Positions 1 through 6,802 of a stretch of DNA of 11,972 bases are shown piece after piece. The first letter of the stretch is position 1. Every line of letters starts with the position of its first letter. This stretch comes from Gardnerella kenyensis (GTDB lineage: Bacteria; Actinomycetota; Actinomycetes; Actinomycetales; Bifidobacteriaceae). Location: the NCBI GenBank assembly GCA_003585735.1, contig NQOH01000005.1, forward strand, positions 101,509 to 113,480, written 5' to 3'. The notes under the pieces are model-generated. The model made no database searches and had not been told where the DNA came from. It saw only the letters and a program-made list of their open reading frames with translations. The translations under genes were made by a program, and so were the position numbers.

Positions 1-7
1 AAAAACT

Positions 8-77
8 CCGGCAAATGTTCCATAAATTGGCTGATGTAGCTACAAAAGCCGGGAATTTTCCGGAAAATGTTCCATAA
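8..77. repeat. Two copies of an 18-nt motif, 52 bp apart
   Basis: The motif CCGGCAAATGTTCCATAA occurs at 8-25 and again at 60-77 with one changed base (CCGGAAAATGTTCCATAA). Between them are the perfect 8-bp palindrome GTAGCTAC (36-43) and the near-palindrome CCGGGAATTTTCCGG (49-63), so the segment could fold. It lies just downstream of the minus-strand lipid kinase stop, but no T-run follows the hairpin on that strand, so I do not call it a terminator. The block at 38-53 matches 14 of 16 bases of 11376-11391, the start of the hairpin repeats at the other end of the window. This suggests one family of intergenic elements, but that link is tentative. Confidence 0.5.
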
Positions 78-93
78 CACTCGCGCACAGATA

Positions 94-1212
94 TTACTTA
101 TCGCTCACAGGCACGCTGGTTTTTACGCTCGCCGGCACGCGCACGCACAAAGCTTGCTTGTCAACGGTGAAGCGCAAATGCTTTGTGTAACCTAAAATGT
201 CGCCGTCCACTTGCACCGGCGCCGACTTTTCCAATTTTACTTCCGCGCTAAATCCTTGCGTTTGGTCAATTCTTGAGCCGGCAGATAGCGAATCCTGCTG
301 AAGCGCACGCCCTGTTACGGTTTGGTGCACAACTCCGCGGAATAAATTAGCCCAACCAATTAATCCGCCCGAAGTATCAATAATCTCAAAATCAAGCACG
401 CCGTCGTCGTAAGACGCTTCCGGCATAAGCGAAAACATAGGAATTTGCCCGCAATTTCCAGCCATAAGCGTGCGGAACGTAAGTCCTTTTAGCACGCTTT
501 CGCTTCCGTCTGATCGCATTAAAGTAACGGTTGCGCGATACTTCGGCATAAACAAATGTTTAACTCCGGCCACAAAATAAGCAAGCCAACTAATATTTTT
601 CTTCAGCTTCGGATCCGTATCGTCAATCATAAGCGCGTCAAAACCGATGCCTGCAATAATCAAAAACGCGTGCCCGTGATCCTCATTCGGCTTGTCGAGA
701 ATCGTCACGCGCCCAACGTCAACCTGCCTGGATCCGTGCGAAGTCGCCACGCGCAACGCCGCATCCACGTCGTTCACAGGTATGCCCATGTTTCTTGCAA
801 AAAGATTTCCGGTGCCAATTGGAATAATTCCCATCGCATGCCCTTTGCCGCTTACTGCGCTCGCAACCGTCCTCACGGTGCCGTCGCCGCCAACAGCCAC
901 CACAACGTTCGCGCCGTTTGAAAGCGCCTCCAGCGCGCACTCGCGCCCGTCTTTATCTAGTTGCGTATCAATAATTTCGTAAGTTAATTTGCGCTTTTTG
1001 CAATAATTTTTAATACTTTCGCGATACGCTTCGGCTTGCGGCTTTGAAGGGTTAAGAATAAAAGCGTAATGCACTGAGTCGCCGTGTCGTTTGGCGAGTT
1101 TTACTGCCAAATGATGCCGTTTCATGGTACGCGTAACTATCATGATGACGAACGGCGCAAGTACCAGCGCAAAAACAATCACCATAAGTGCAATAGTTGC
1201 TTGAATAGGCAT
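94..1212 (-). CDS. Diacylglycerol/sphingosine-kinase-like lipid kinase (DAGK_cat, YegS/DagK family)
   Basis: This encodes a predicted membrane-associated kinase that phosphorylates a lipid such as diacylglycerol with ATP, in phospholipid or lipoglycan recycling. The exact substrate cannot be read from sequence. An N-terminal membrane helix covers about residues 5-26, followed by basic residues (RTMKRHH). The catalytic domain carries the nucleotide-binding GGDGT (108-112) and IPIGTGNLFARN (about 131-142), and the C-terminal beta domain ends with the family's PVQVDGD (332-338). Length (372 aa) is normal for the family plus one membrane segment. I chose the ATG at 1212 because AGAAGG on the minus strand is about 10 nt upstream. 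The in-frame ATG at 1221 has the same AGAAGG only 1 nt away and would add three residues. The gene is divergent from the hydrolase at 1354. Family confidence is high; substrate confidence is low. Confidence 0.9.
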   Translation of the reverse strand: MPIQATIALMVIVFALVLAPFVIMIVTRTMKRHHLAVKLAKRHGDSVHYAFILNPSKPQAEAYRESIKNYCKKRKLTYEIIDTQLDKDGRECALEALSNGANVVVAVGGDGTVRTVASAVSGKGHAMGIIPIGTGNLFARNMGIPVNDVDAALRVATSHGSRQVDVGRVTILDKPNEDHGHAFLIIAGIGFDALMIDDTDPKLKKNISWLAYFVAGVKHLFMPKYRATVTLMRSDGSESVLKGLTFRTLMAGNCGQIPMFSLMPEASYDDGVLDFEIIDTSGGLIGWANLFRGVVHQTVTGRALQQDSLSAGSRIDQTQGFSAEVKLEKSAPVQVDGDILGYTKHLRFTVDKQALCVRVPASVKTSVPVSDK

Positions 1213-1339
1213 AGTTGGCATACCTTCTATTCTTGCACAATATTTTCTCTACTACGCTAAATTTTGCAGTATGCCACGAATATTTACTGTTTTTACACAT
1301 TTCTTATATTTCTTATGCTGCTTCTTATATGGCTAAGAC

Positions 1340-1345
1340 TATTAT
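1340..1345 (+). promoter_or_regulatory. Candidate -10 box (TATTAT) for a leaderless hydrolase transcript
   Basis: TATTAT ends 9 nt before the ATG at 1354, and no Shine-Dalgarno-like sequence lies between. Together these fit a transcript starting at or near the start codon. No good -35 is visible 16-18 nt upstream, so the call is weak. It is supported mainly by the better leaderless candidates at 6803, 10366 and 10542. Confidence 0.25.
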
Positions 1346-1353
1346 TGTTGCTT

Positions 1354-2355
1354 ATGAGTGAAGGTTCTATTAATTTAAATAATTCAAATAATTTAAATAA
1401 TTCAAGCAATTCAGCTACTAAGTGCGATTCTTTTAAGGATTGCTCGCTTTTTAAGTTGCATAATACGGTTTATCGCGATGTAAAAGCTGACGATTCAAGC
1501 GCAGATTCAAGCGCCGATTCAAGCAATTCCAGCATTACTCCAATCGTCCTCATCCACGGCTTCCCGGTAGATCACCGCATGTGGGACGCTTGCGCCGATT
1601 CTTTGAATGCTCAAATTGACGCCGCTCTTAGCGAAGGCGCGTTGAAGCATGACGTTCCGATTTTTGCTCCAGATATGGTTGGTGCCGGCTTGAGTGAAGC
1701 TCCAAAGTCCGAGCGCGAGTTTAACGAGGCTGATTACGCTCACGCTCTCGACGCTCTTAGCGCATCTTATGTAAAGCTTATTAACGATTTGGGTTACGAG
1801 CGCGCCGTGTGGGTTGGTCTTTCTATGGGCGGCTACGTGGCTTTGGACGTTCAGCGCCTTCTGCCTAAAGCTGTTGCTGGCATTGCTTTATGCGATACTC
1901 GCGCTTGCGTTGACGCTCCTCAAGCTCGCGCTAAGCGTCTTGAAATTGCTTCAGTTTGCGAGCGCGACCGCACTGTTGAGCCTGTTATGCATTTTGCTCA
2001 CGCAACCGAAAAAGATTCTACAATTAAGCAGTCGCCTGAGTTTATTCAAACTTTTGAAAATTGGATTCATGACCAGAAGCCTGAAGGTTTGGCTTGGCGC
2101 CAGCGCATGGCCGCTTGCCGTCCAGATATGGAAGATCAGTTGCCTTTGATTACAGCTCCAGCTGCGGTTATTAGCGGCACTTTGGATCCGTCTAGCGCGC
2201 CTGAAATTATGCGGCCAATGGCGGATGCAATGACTTCTTCAAAGCATGTTGATTTTACAGTTATTGAAGATTGTGGTCATTTTAGCGCTACTGAACATCC
2301 GTATGAGGTTGCTTCTTCTTTGGTTGATTTGTTGTTGCAAGTGCAGCGCAATTAA
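1354..2355 (+). CDS. Alpha/beta hydrolase with low-complexity N-terminal extension
   Basis: This is a serine hydrolase of the alpha/beta fold; the substrate is unknown. Candidates are esters, lactones or small amides, as in the large family that includes prolyl aminopeptidase-like and haloperoxidase-like enzymes. Counting from the ATG at 1354 (333 aa), the oxyanion strand motif LIHGFP is at about 66-71 and the nucleophile elbow GLSMGG is at 155-160 with Ser157. The acid is Asp278 in SGTLDP and the base is His309 in EDCGHF. The cap segment has several cysteines. The first 60 residues are Asn/Ser/Asp-rich and built from in-frame DNA repeats. The reading frame stays open upstream to a TTG at 1264 and would encode a very hydrophobic leader (LLLIWLRLLLLL). 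No ribosome site supports TTG 1264, ATG 1315 or ATG 1354, and I prefer 1354. A longer, membrane-anchored form cannot be excluded. No adjacent gene suggests the substrate. Confidence 0.85.
   Translation: MSEGSINLNNSNNLNNSSNSATKCDSFKDCSLFKLHNTVYRDVKADDSSADSSADSSNSSITPIVLIHGFPVDHRMWDACADSLNAQIDAALSEGALKHDVPIFAPDMVGAGLSEAPKSEREFNEADYAHALDALSASYVKLINDLGYERAVWVGLSMGGYVALDVQRLLPKAVAGIALCDTRACVDAPQARAKRLEIASVCERDRTVEPVMHFAHATEKDSTIKQSPEFIQTFENWIHDQKPEGLAWRQRMAACRPDMEDQLPLITAPAAVISGTLDPSSAPEIMRPMADAMTSSKHVDFTVIEDCGHFSATEHPYEVASSLVDLLLQVQRN
1372..1407 (+). repeat. In-frame 18-bp direct repeat (NLNNSN codons)
   Basis: The unit AATTTAAATAATTCAAAT (1372-1389) is followed directly by AATTTAAATAATTCAAGC (1390-1407), differing only in the last two bases. 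It lies in the N-terminal part of the hydrolase and encodes NLNNSN then NLNNSS. The length is a multiple of three, so gain or loss of a copy would change linker length but not frame. Confidence 0.7.
1492..1527 (+). repeat. In-frame 12-bp triplicate repeat (DSSA codons)
   Basis: GATTCAAGCGCA, GATTCAAGCGCC and GATTCAAGCAAT stand head to tail, encoding DSSA-DSSA-DSSN just before the hydrolase fold begins. With the 18-bp repeat upstream it forms a repetitive, probably disordered linker. Confidence 0.7.
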
Positions 2356-2361
2356 TTAGCG

Positions 2362-2413
2362 ACGTAAACGAAACGTAAGCGAAAACGTAAGAAGAACGTA
2401 AGCGAAACTTAAG
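2362..2413 (+). repeat. Short degenerate tandem array, unit ACGTAAGCGAA
   Basis: Between the hydrolase and the L,D-transpeptidase, an 11-nt unit repeats about 4.5 times: ACGTAAACGAA (2362), ACGTAAGCGAA (2373), ACGTAAGAAGA (2385), ACGTAAGCGAA (2396) and a partial ACTTAAG (2407). One extra A sits between units 2 and 3. Starts are spaced 11-12 bp, close to one helical turn. The array ends about 40 bp upstream of the transpeptidase -10 box, so it could be an upstream promoter element or protein-binding array, or neutral slippage. Confidence 0.55.
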
Positions 2414-2451
2414 TTATTAGCGGCTCAAAACGTGGTTTCGTGCGAAGCTAG

Positions 2452-2460
2452 TGCTAAAAT
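2452..2460 (+). promoter_or_regulatory. Extended -10 promoter for the L,D-transpeptidase/App1 operon
   Basis: TGCTAAAAT is a TGn-extended -10 box (hexamer TAAAAT at 2455-2460). The -35 region about 17 nt upstream (GTGGTT/TGGTTT near 2432-2438) is poor, as is common for extended -10 promoters. Transcription would begin near 2467, giving a leader of about 40 nt ending in the AGAGG ribosome site at 2494-2498. Confidence 0.5.
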
Positions 2461-2506
2461 ACACAAGCGTGTCTTTTCATGTAACTATTAAGCAGAGGTT
2501 ATGAAT

Positions 2507-4471
2507 ATGGCTGAAATGCAGCAAAATCCTGAAGGCGGTGAATCCTTTAGCGCGGCTTCAGATTATGTACCTGATAGCGAGAATGACGATACTGTTGCTT
2601 TCGAGCAAGTTGAGCAGAATTCTCAGAATCAGTTTGCGCAAGAGTCAGTTGTTGAAGATTCAGTTGCGCAAAATCAGGTAGATAATCAAGATAATCAATC
2701 TGCTTATAGTGAAAGCGAAGAAGAAAGCCTTGTTGAAAACTTGGGTGAAGTTTCCGACGAAGACGATAATCAATACGATATTGTTGACGACGTTGAAGCT
2801 GCAGTTTCTCGCTATGCTGACCGAAAAGCCGAAAGAAAAGCCGAAAGAAAAGCCGCTGCTGCATCAGCTGCTGCATCAACCGTCGCCTCCGCTTCATCTT
2901 ACGCCGCTTCCTCCGCATCTGCTTCTGCTTACGATTCAACTTCTGCAGATAACATAGCTACAGACACATTCCAAGCCGTTACTCCAAAATCTAAGGAATC
3001 TAAGAAATCTAAAAATAGTAACGCTCATTCTGCGCTCGCGCTTTTCTACTCGCTTTTTATTTTTGTGATTATTCTTGCGGCAGCATTTTTTGCTGTGCAT
3101 TGGTATTTCCACGATCGCGTTGCTCCGGGCGTGAATTTTGGCGATTCTGCAATTTCTCGAAATCTTACGGGCGCGCAGGAATCGGCTGTATATAAAGCGG
3201 TACAAAATGCTGTTAATCGCACGGAATTAGTTATTAAGGACGATCGCGGAAAAACAGCTACAGCAAGTTTGCAGCAACTCGGCGTTAAGGTAAATACTAA
3301 GGCCACGGTTAACGCAATTCTTAACGCTAAGCGAGATAATTTATTTACTCGCATCATGCCTTGGATTCAAAAAAATGTTTCTTTGAATGCCAAGCGCGAC
3401 GATTCCAAAATGGACGTGTATTTATTGCATAAGTTTGTTTTGAAGCACGATCGCGCTTTGCCGTACAGTGTAGTTTTCAATAAAGAATCCGAATCTTTTG
3501 GTGTGCAAGACGGCGTTCCGGGCCGCACAATCGAAACTATGCCAGTGCGCGAAGCCGTGAAAAAGTTAATCGCAAATCCTGGAAAAACCGTAAATGTTTC
3601 TGTTTCTTCCAGGCGCACTGATGCCCCTATTAAGCGCGACGCTGCACAGAAACTTGCCAACGATCTTAATAAAGTCCTTGAGAAAAAATTAAAGTTTAGT
3701 AATGGCGATGGCGATGATTTTACGGTTCCAAAGAAGGAGCTTGGTACTTGGATTGACGTAAAAGCAGACACCACTCGTCGTAAGCTTTCCTACGAAATTG
3801 ACGTAGATAAAGCCGACGCTTACTTATCGCAAGTGCTTCCAAAAGCGCTTAATAAGGAAAAAGTTAATCAAGAAGACGCAATTAATAAAGAAGGAAAAGT
3901 TATTTTCACAACCATGAAGGGTTCTAATGGCGTTGAAATAACTTATAACCGCTCTTACGCCGAAAAAGCTTGCGATGCTTTGCAAAACGGCGAAGATTTT
4001 AATGTTACGCTTCCTGCAAAAGTAACTAAGTTTAGCGTTGAGCAAAAGCTTGTGGAAATGCGAATTGTGGTTGATAAAACAACCCAAACTGCTTCCGTTT
4101 ACAAGAACGATGAGTTGGTTAAAACATTCCCTGTTTGCACAGGTAGAACCGGCATGGGCGAGTCTACTTCCGGCACGTTCTTTATTTACTTGCGTTACGC
4201 TTCGCAAGATATGCGCGGCCGCAACTTTAACGGTTCGCCTTACCTTTCTCCAAACGTTCATTGGGTTAGCTACTATCACGGCGGCGAAGGTTTCCACACT
4301 GCTATGTGGAATTACAACGGCATTGCTACTGGCGACCCTGCAAATCACGGCTCTCACGGCTGCATTAATATGTACGATCAGGATGCTCGCTGGATATACG
4401 AAAACTGCCCTCGCGGCACAATCGTGCAAGTTGTGGGCTCTACTCCGGACGGTCCGGTGCGTCAACAATGA
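2507..4471 (+). CDS. Membrane-anchored L,D-transpeptidase (YkuD) with PG-binding-type repeats
   Basis: This is a cell-wall cross-linking enzyme of the YkuD family, which forms 3-3 peptidoglycan cross-links or attaches proteins to the wall through an active-site cysteine. Residues 1-100 are acidic and Gln/Asn-rich. Residues 104-145 hold KAERKAERKA followed by an Ala/Ser-rich stretch, and a Lys/Ser-rich patch precedes one membrane helix (about 176-198). This leaves a long cytoplasmic tail and an external C-terminus. The outer part (about 225-500) resembles the PG_binding_4 domains that precede YkuD. The YkuD domain spans about 517-645 with HGSHGCINM, giving catalytic Cys619 and His617, and an upstream FHTAMW. 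I chose ATG 2507 because AGAGG (2494-2498) is 8 nt away; the ATG at 2501 is only 2 nt from it. The TGA overlaps the next start (ATGA), so the two genes are translationally coupled. An unusually long acidic cytoplasmic tail could mediate partner binding or phosphorylation; that is inference. Confidence 0.93.
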   Translation: MAEMQQNPEGGESFSAASDYVPDSENDDTVAFEQVEQNSQNQFAQESVVEDSVAQNQVDNQDNQSAYSESEEESLVENLGEVSDEDDNQYDIVDDVEAAVSRYADRKAERKAERKAAAASAAASTVASASSYAASSASASAYDSTSADNIATDTFQAVTPKSKESKKSKNSNAHSALALFYSLFIFVIILAAAFFAVHWYFHDRVAPGVNFGDSAISRNLTGAQESAVYKAVQNAVNRTELVIKDDRGKTATASLQQLGVKVNTKATVNAILNAKRDNLFTRIMPWIQKNVSLNAKRDDSKMDVYLLHKFVLKHDRALPYSVVFNKESESFGVQDGVPGRTIETMPVREAVKKLIANPGKTVNVSVSSRRTDAPIKRDAAQKLANDLNKVLEKKLKFSNGDGDDFTVPKKELGTWIDVKADTTRRKLSYEIDVDKADAYLSQVLPKALNKEKVNQEDAINKEGKVIFTTMKGSNGVEITYNRSYAEKACDALQNGEDFNVTLPAKVTKFSVEQKLVEMRIVVDKTTQTASVYKNDELVKTFPVCTGRTGMGESTSGTFFIYLRYASQDMRGRNFNGSPYLSPNVHWVSYYHGGEGFHTAMWNYNGIATGDPANHGSHGCINMYDQDARWIYENCPRGTIVQVVGSTPDGPVRQQ

Positions 4472-5877
4472 GTGAACGTGAGAATGTAGAGCAGGAAAGC
4501 GGCTCCACATCTCGCCGCGTTAGTAGCATGCCAATTCCAGTGCATGTTACTGAAACGTTGTTTGATGCGCCTTCCGAGTCTGAGCAAATTGATAATAAGC
4601 CTTGGTTTGTTCGATTTGGCCGTCGCGTTATTACGTCTACTTTTGGCGCTTGGATGCGCGTTGCTGGACGCGTTGTGCGCAAAGCCGGCTGGTTTCCAAG
4701 CGTTGAGCCGTATATTGGTTACGGCACGCATCGTTACGCTCGCTTAATTTGCCGAACCGTGTACGCTCCTGAGCGTGGCCACCATTCTGCTTTAAAGCGC
4801 GGTATTTATGCCATGCTTGTTATTCCTTCTGTTAGGGTTAAGGTTTCTTTGTCTATTGACAATATTCCTGTGGAAACTGCTCAAGTTGGCGATTCTGATG
4901 TTTATGACAGGCCGGAAGAAGCTCGTGGTGGAAGTGCGGAATATTGCGTTTCGGATCGCGCCGGATACTTGGATTTGATTACCGAGCGCGCGCTTAGCCC
5001 GGGCCGTCACGTAGTTTCGTATGCTGTTAATAATCGTGAGCCTGTGAAGTCGAATTTGTTTGCAATCGACGCAAACGTGCCAATTGGCATTATTTCCGAC
5101 GTTGACGACACGATTATGGTAACCGAAGCTCCTTCTCCGGTTCGTGCTGCTTATAATCTGCTTATTATGAATCCGGCTCATCGTTCGCCTGTGCCGGGTA
5201 TGGCGAGTTTCTTTAATTCTTTAGCTGGATTGCGCAACGATATTCCTGTTTTTTATCTTTCTACTTCGCCTTGGAATGTTGAGGCTTCGATTCGTCACTT
5301 TATTGAGCGCGAAAAGTTCCCGGAGGGGCCTTTGCTTCTTCGCGATTTTGATCCGCGTCCAAAAACTTTTATTCCTAACGGCCCGCAGCATAAGTTGGAA
5401 TTTGCAACTCAGCTTATGGATGATTTTCCGGGAATGCGTTTTGTTTTAATTGGTGACGACGGTCAAAAAGATCCAAGCACGTACGCGAATATTATTCGTA
5501 AGCATCCTGGCCGCGTGCTTGCTGTTGGGATTCGTCAGCTTAATAAGCGCGCTACGGTTGACGATTTTCGTCACAAGCTGTCTCGCGATTTTGCGGTTGC
5601 TCTTAGCGCTTCTAAGCGCGCGTATGTTTTTGAAAATATGGGGAATGTTGAGAATATTGAAAATATCTCGAATTCTGCAGATTTTGCAGAAAATGTTGCG
5701 GATTCTTCCGATTTTGACGAGAATATTTCTGATTCTGCCAATCAAATGCGCGTAGTCGAAGCTAAGGATGCTGTTGGAACTCTTCAAGGCGTGCCATTTT
5801 TTGCAGCGCCTTTTGGCGAAGGATTGTCTAAAGCTATGCTTCCGTTTATTGAAGAAGCAATTGCGAATAAAAATTAG
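4468..5877 (+). CDS. App1-like phosphatase domain protein (DUF2183, HAD-type)
   Basis: This is a HAD-superfamily phosphatase resembling the catalytic domain of yeast App1, a phosphatidate phosphatase. The bacterial substrate is not established. Visible motifs are IISDVDDTI (catalytic Asp211 and Asp213), FYLSTSPWN (262-270) with the motif-II Ser/Thr, conserved Lys309 in PQHKLEF, and IGDDGQKDP (328-336) with the metal-binding acidic residues. The region before the core (about 100-200) looks like the beta-rich N-terminal half typical of the family. There is no clear signal peptide or membrane helix. Residues 390-425 form an Asn/Ser/Asp/Glu-rich low-complexity tail (NVENIENISNSADF...) before a conserved-looking end. 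The start overlaps the L,D-transpeptidase stop by 4 bases and no ribosome site is evident, so translation is probably coupled. Context suggests a role in envelope lipid or wall-precursor metabolism, which is inference. Confidence 0.85.
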   Translation: MSERENVEQESGSTSRRVSSMPIPVHVTETLFDAPSESEQIDNKPWFVRFGRRVITSTFGAWMRVAGRVVRKAGWFPSVEPYIGYGTHRYARLICRTVYAPERGHHSALKRGIYAMLVIPSVRVKVSLSIDNIPVETAQVGDSDVYDRPEEARGGSAEYCVSDRAGYLDLITERALSPGRHVVSYAVNNREPVKSNLFAIDANVPIGIISDVDDTIMVTEAPSPVRAAYNLLIMNPAHRSPVPGMASFFNSLAGLRNDIPVFYLSTSPWNVEASIRHFIEREKFPEGPLLLRDFDPRPKTFIPNGPQHKLEFATQLMDDFPGMRFVLIGDDGQKDPSTYANIIRKHPGRVLAVGIRQLNKRATVDDFRHKLSRDFAVALSASKRAYVFENMGNVENIENISNSADFAENVADSSDFDENISDSANQMRVVEAKDAVGTLQGVPFFAAPFGEGLSKAMLPFIEEAIANKN

Positions 5878-5898
5878 GAAAGCGCAACTAATCTAAAC

Positions 5899-5919
5899 AT
5901 AATTTACCGCTTAAATTAT
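5899..5919. promoter_or_regulatory. Perfect 8-bp inverted repeat overlapping the regulator promoter
   Basis: ATAATTTA (5899-5906), loop CCGCT, TAAATTAT (5912-5919) is a perfect AT-rich inverted repeat. It covers the proposed -35 (TTTACC, 5903-5908) of the downstream regulator gene. It lacks the GC-rich stem and T-run of a terminator, so an operator is more likely. The binding protein is unknown. The dyad does not resemble the TGTGA-N6-TCACA site of GlxR/Crp. Confidence 0.45.
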
Positions 5920-5931
5920 CCGTGTTAATAT
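5903..5931 (+). promoter_or_regulatory. Promoter of the Crp/GlxR-like gene
   Basis: The -35 TTTACC (5903-5908, 4 of 6 to consensus), a 17-nt spacer and the -10 TAATAT (5926-5931) preceded by TGT give an extended -10 promoter. The start of transcription would be near 5938, leaving a leader of about 77 nt. That leader contains a weak stem (GGATT 5939-5943 with AATCC 5960-5964). Confidence 0.5.
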
Positions 5932-6002
5932 AGTTAAAGGATTTTTCGCGCTCGCGCATAATCCACAGGTAGTTCAACGACGCATCTACTTATTGCTTAA
6001 TG

Positions 6003-6008
6003 AAGGGG
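6003..6008 (+). promoter_or_regulatory. Ribosome binding site deciding the regulator start
   Basis: AAGGGG is 6 nt before the ATG at 6015. The in-frame ATG at 6000 lies upstream of this site and has no ribosome site of its own, so 6015 is the likely start. Confidence 0.6.
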
Positions 6009-6014
6009 CAAGCA

Positions 6015-6725
6015 ATGTTGAAAAACAACACTCAGAGTGATGAATTTTCACTGCAAAGCACCGCATTATTCAAGCAGGTTCCGCCTAGCCAAATGAAGGA
6101 TTTACTTGTTCATTTGCAAAAGTCAGTTTTTAATAAAGGCGATTCGATTTTTAACGAAGGCGATACTGACCACCGCATGTACTTGCTTGAGCGCGGTCGA
6201 GTAAAATTAGTTCGTCATTCTCATGATAGTCGCGTGCAATTGCTTAGCATTCACACTCCTGGCGAGATTTTGGGCGAAATTCCTGTGTTTGATCCAAGCG
6301 GCGGCCCTCGTACAGCTTCCGCAATTTCGCTTACTAATAATACGCAAGTTTTGTGGCTAGAAAACGACGTGCTTTTTAAATGGATTAACGAAAATCCGCG
6401 CGTTGCTGTAGATATGCTTCAAGTGCTGGCTGCAAGAATGCGCGCAAATAATGAGCGTATTTCTGACTTAGTTTTTATGGATGTGCCGGCGCGTTTGGCA
6501 AAAACTTTGCTTAATTTGGCTTCTCGCTTTGGCGAGCCGAATAGCGAGGGCTTGCGCGTGGAGCATAATTTAACGCAGGAGGAGTTGGCTCAGCTTGTTG
6601 GCTCTTCTCGCGAAACTGTGAATAAAGCTTTGATGGATTTTGCTAATCGCGGTTGGATTATGCGCCGAGGCCGTTCGATTATTATTTACAAGCCGGGTAT
6701 GTTGATTCGTCGCGCTGAGCGTTGA
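6015..6725 (+). CDS. Crp/Fnr-family transcriptional regulator, GlxR/Crp-like
   Basis: This is a DNA-binding regulator closely resembling actinobacterial GlxR and mycobacterial Crp. Numbered from ATG 6015 (236 aa), the cyclic-nucleotide-binding barrel covers about 12-125, with GEIPVFDPSGGPRTASA at 87-103 forming the phosphate-binding cassette. A long dimer helix follows, then the HTH domain (about 170-230) with LTQEELAQLVGSSRETVNKAL. The SRETVNKAL recognition helix keeps Arg-Glu and a basic third residue, which in Crp read TGTGA half-sites. Compared with GlxR from memory (FDPGPRTSSA, RRTNASL), this protein has two extra residues in the cassette (SG) and Asn in place of the adenine-contacting Thr (RANNERI). 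The effector may therefore not be cAMP. There are no Fnr-type cysteines for an iron-sulfur cluster. It lies between the App1-like gene and the PBP, with its own promoter. The target set cannot be read from this window. Confidence 0.92.
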   Translation: MLKNNTQSDEFSLQSTALFKQVPPSQMKDLLVHLQKSVFNKGDSIFNEGDTDHRMYLLERGRVKLVRHSHDSRVQLLSIHTPGEILGEIPVFDPSGGPRTASAISLTNNTQVLWLENDVLFKWINENPRVAVDMLQVLAARMRANNERISDLVFMDVPARLAKTLLNLASRFGEPNSEGLRVEHNLTQEELAQLVGSSRETVNKALMDFANRGWIMRRGRSIIIYKPGMLIRRAER

Positions 6726-6789
6726 TAGCGTGGTAATAACAATAGCAGCCGCTGTTTTTAGCTTACGCTTCCAAGTAGAGGCAAACCTT

Positions 6790-6795
6790 TAGAAT
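6790..6795 (+). promoter_or_regulatory. -10 box (TAGAAT) for a leaderless PBP transcript
   Basis: TAGAAT ends 8 nt before the PBP ATG at 6803, and no Shine-Dalgarno sequence lies in between. Transcription probably starts at the ATG itself. The -35 is weak (TTCCAA at 6769-6774 or GCTTCC at 6767-6772). Confidence 0.4.
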
Positions 6796-6802
6796 AGTAC
6801 GC

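Noticed and set aside
3824..4510. Long minus-strand open frame (228 residues) under the L,D-transpeptidase
   Set aside because: It lies opposite a well-supported YkuD gene with catalytic motifs, has no start signals and reads as a compositional shadow.
6735..6760. Possible terminator after the Crp-like gene (CAGCCGCTG followed by TTTTT)
   Set aside because: Only a 3-bp stem with a 3-nt loop is possible, too weak to call; the PBP gene may also receive read-through.
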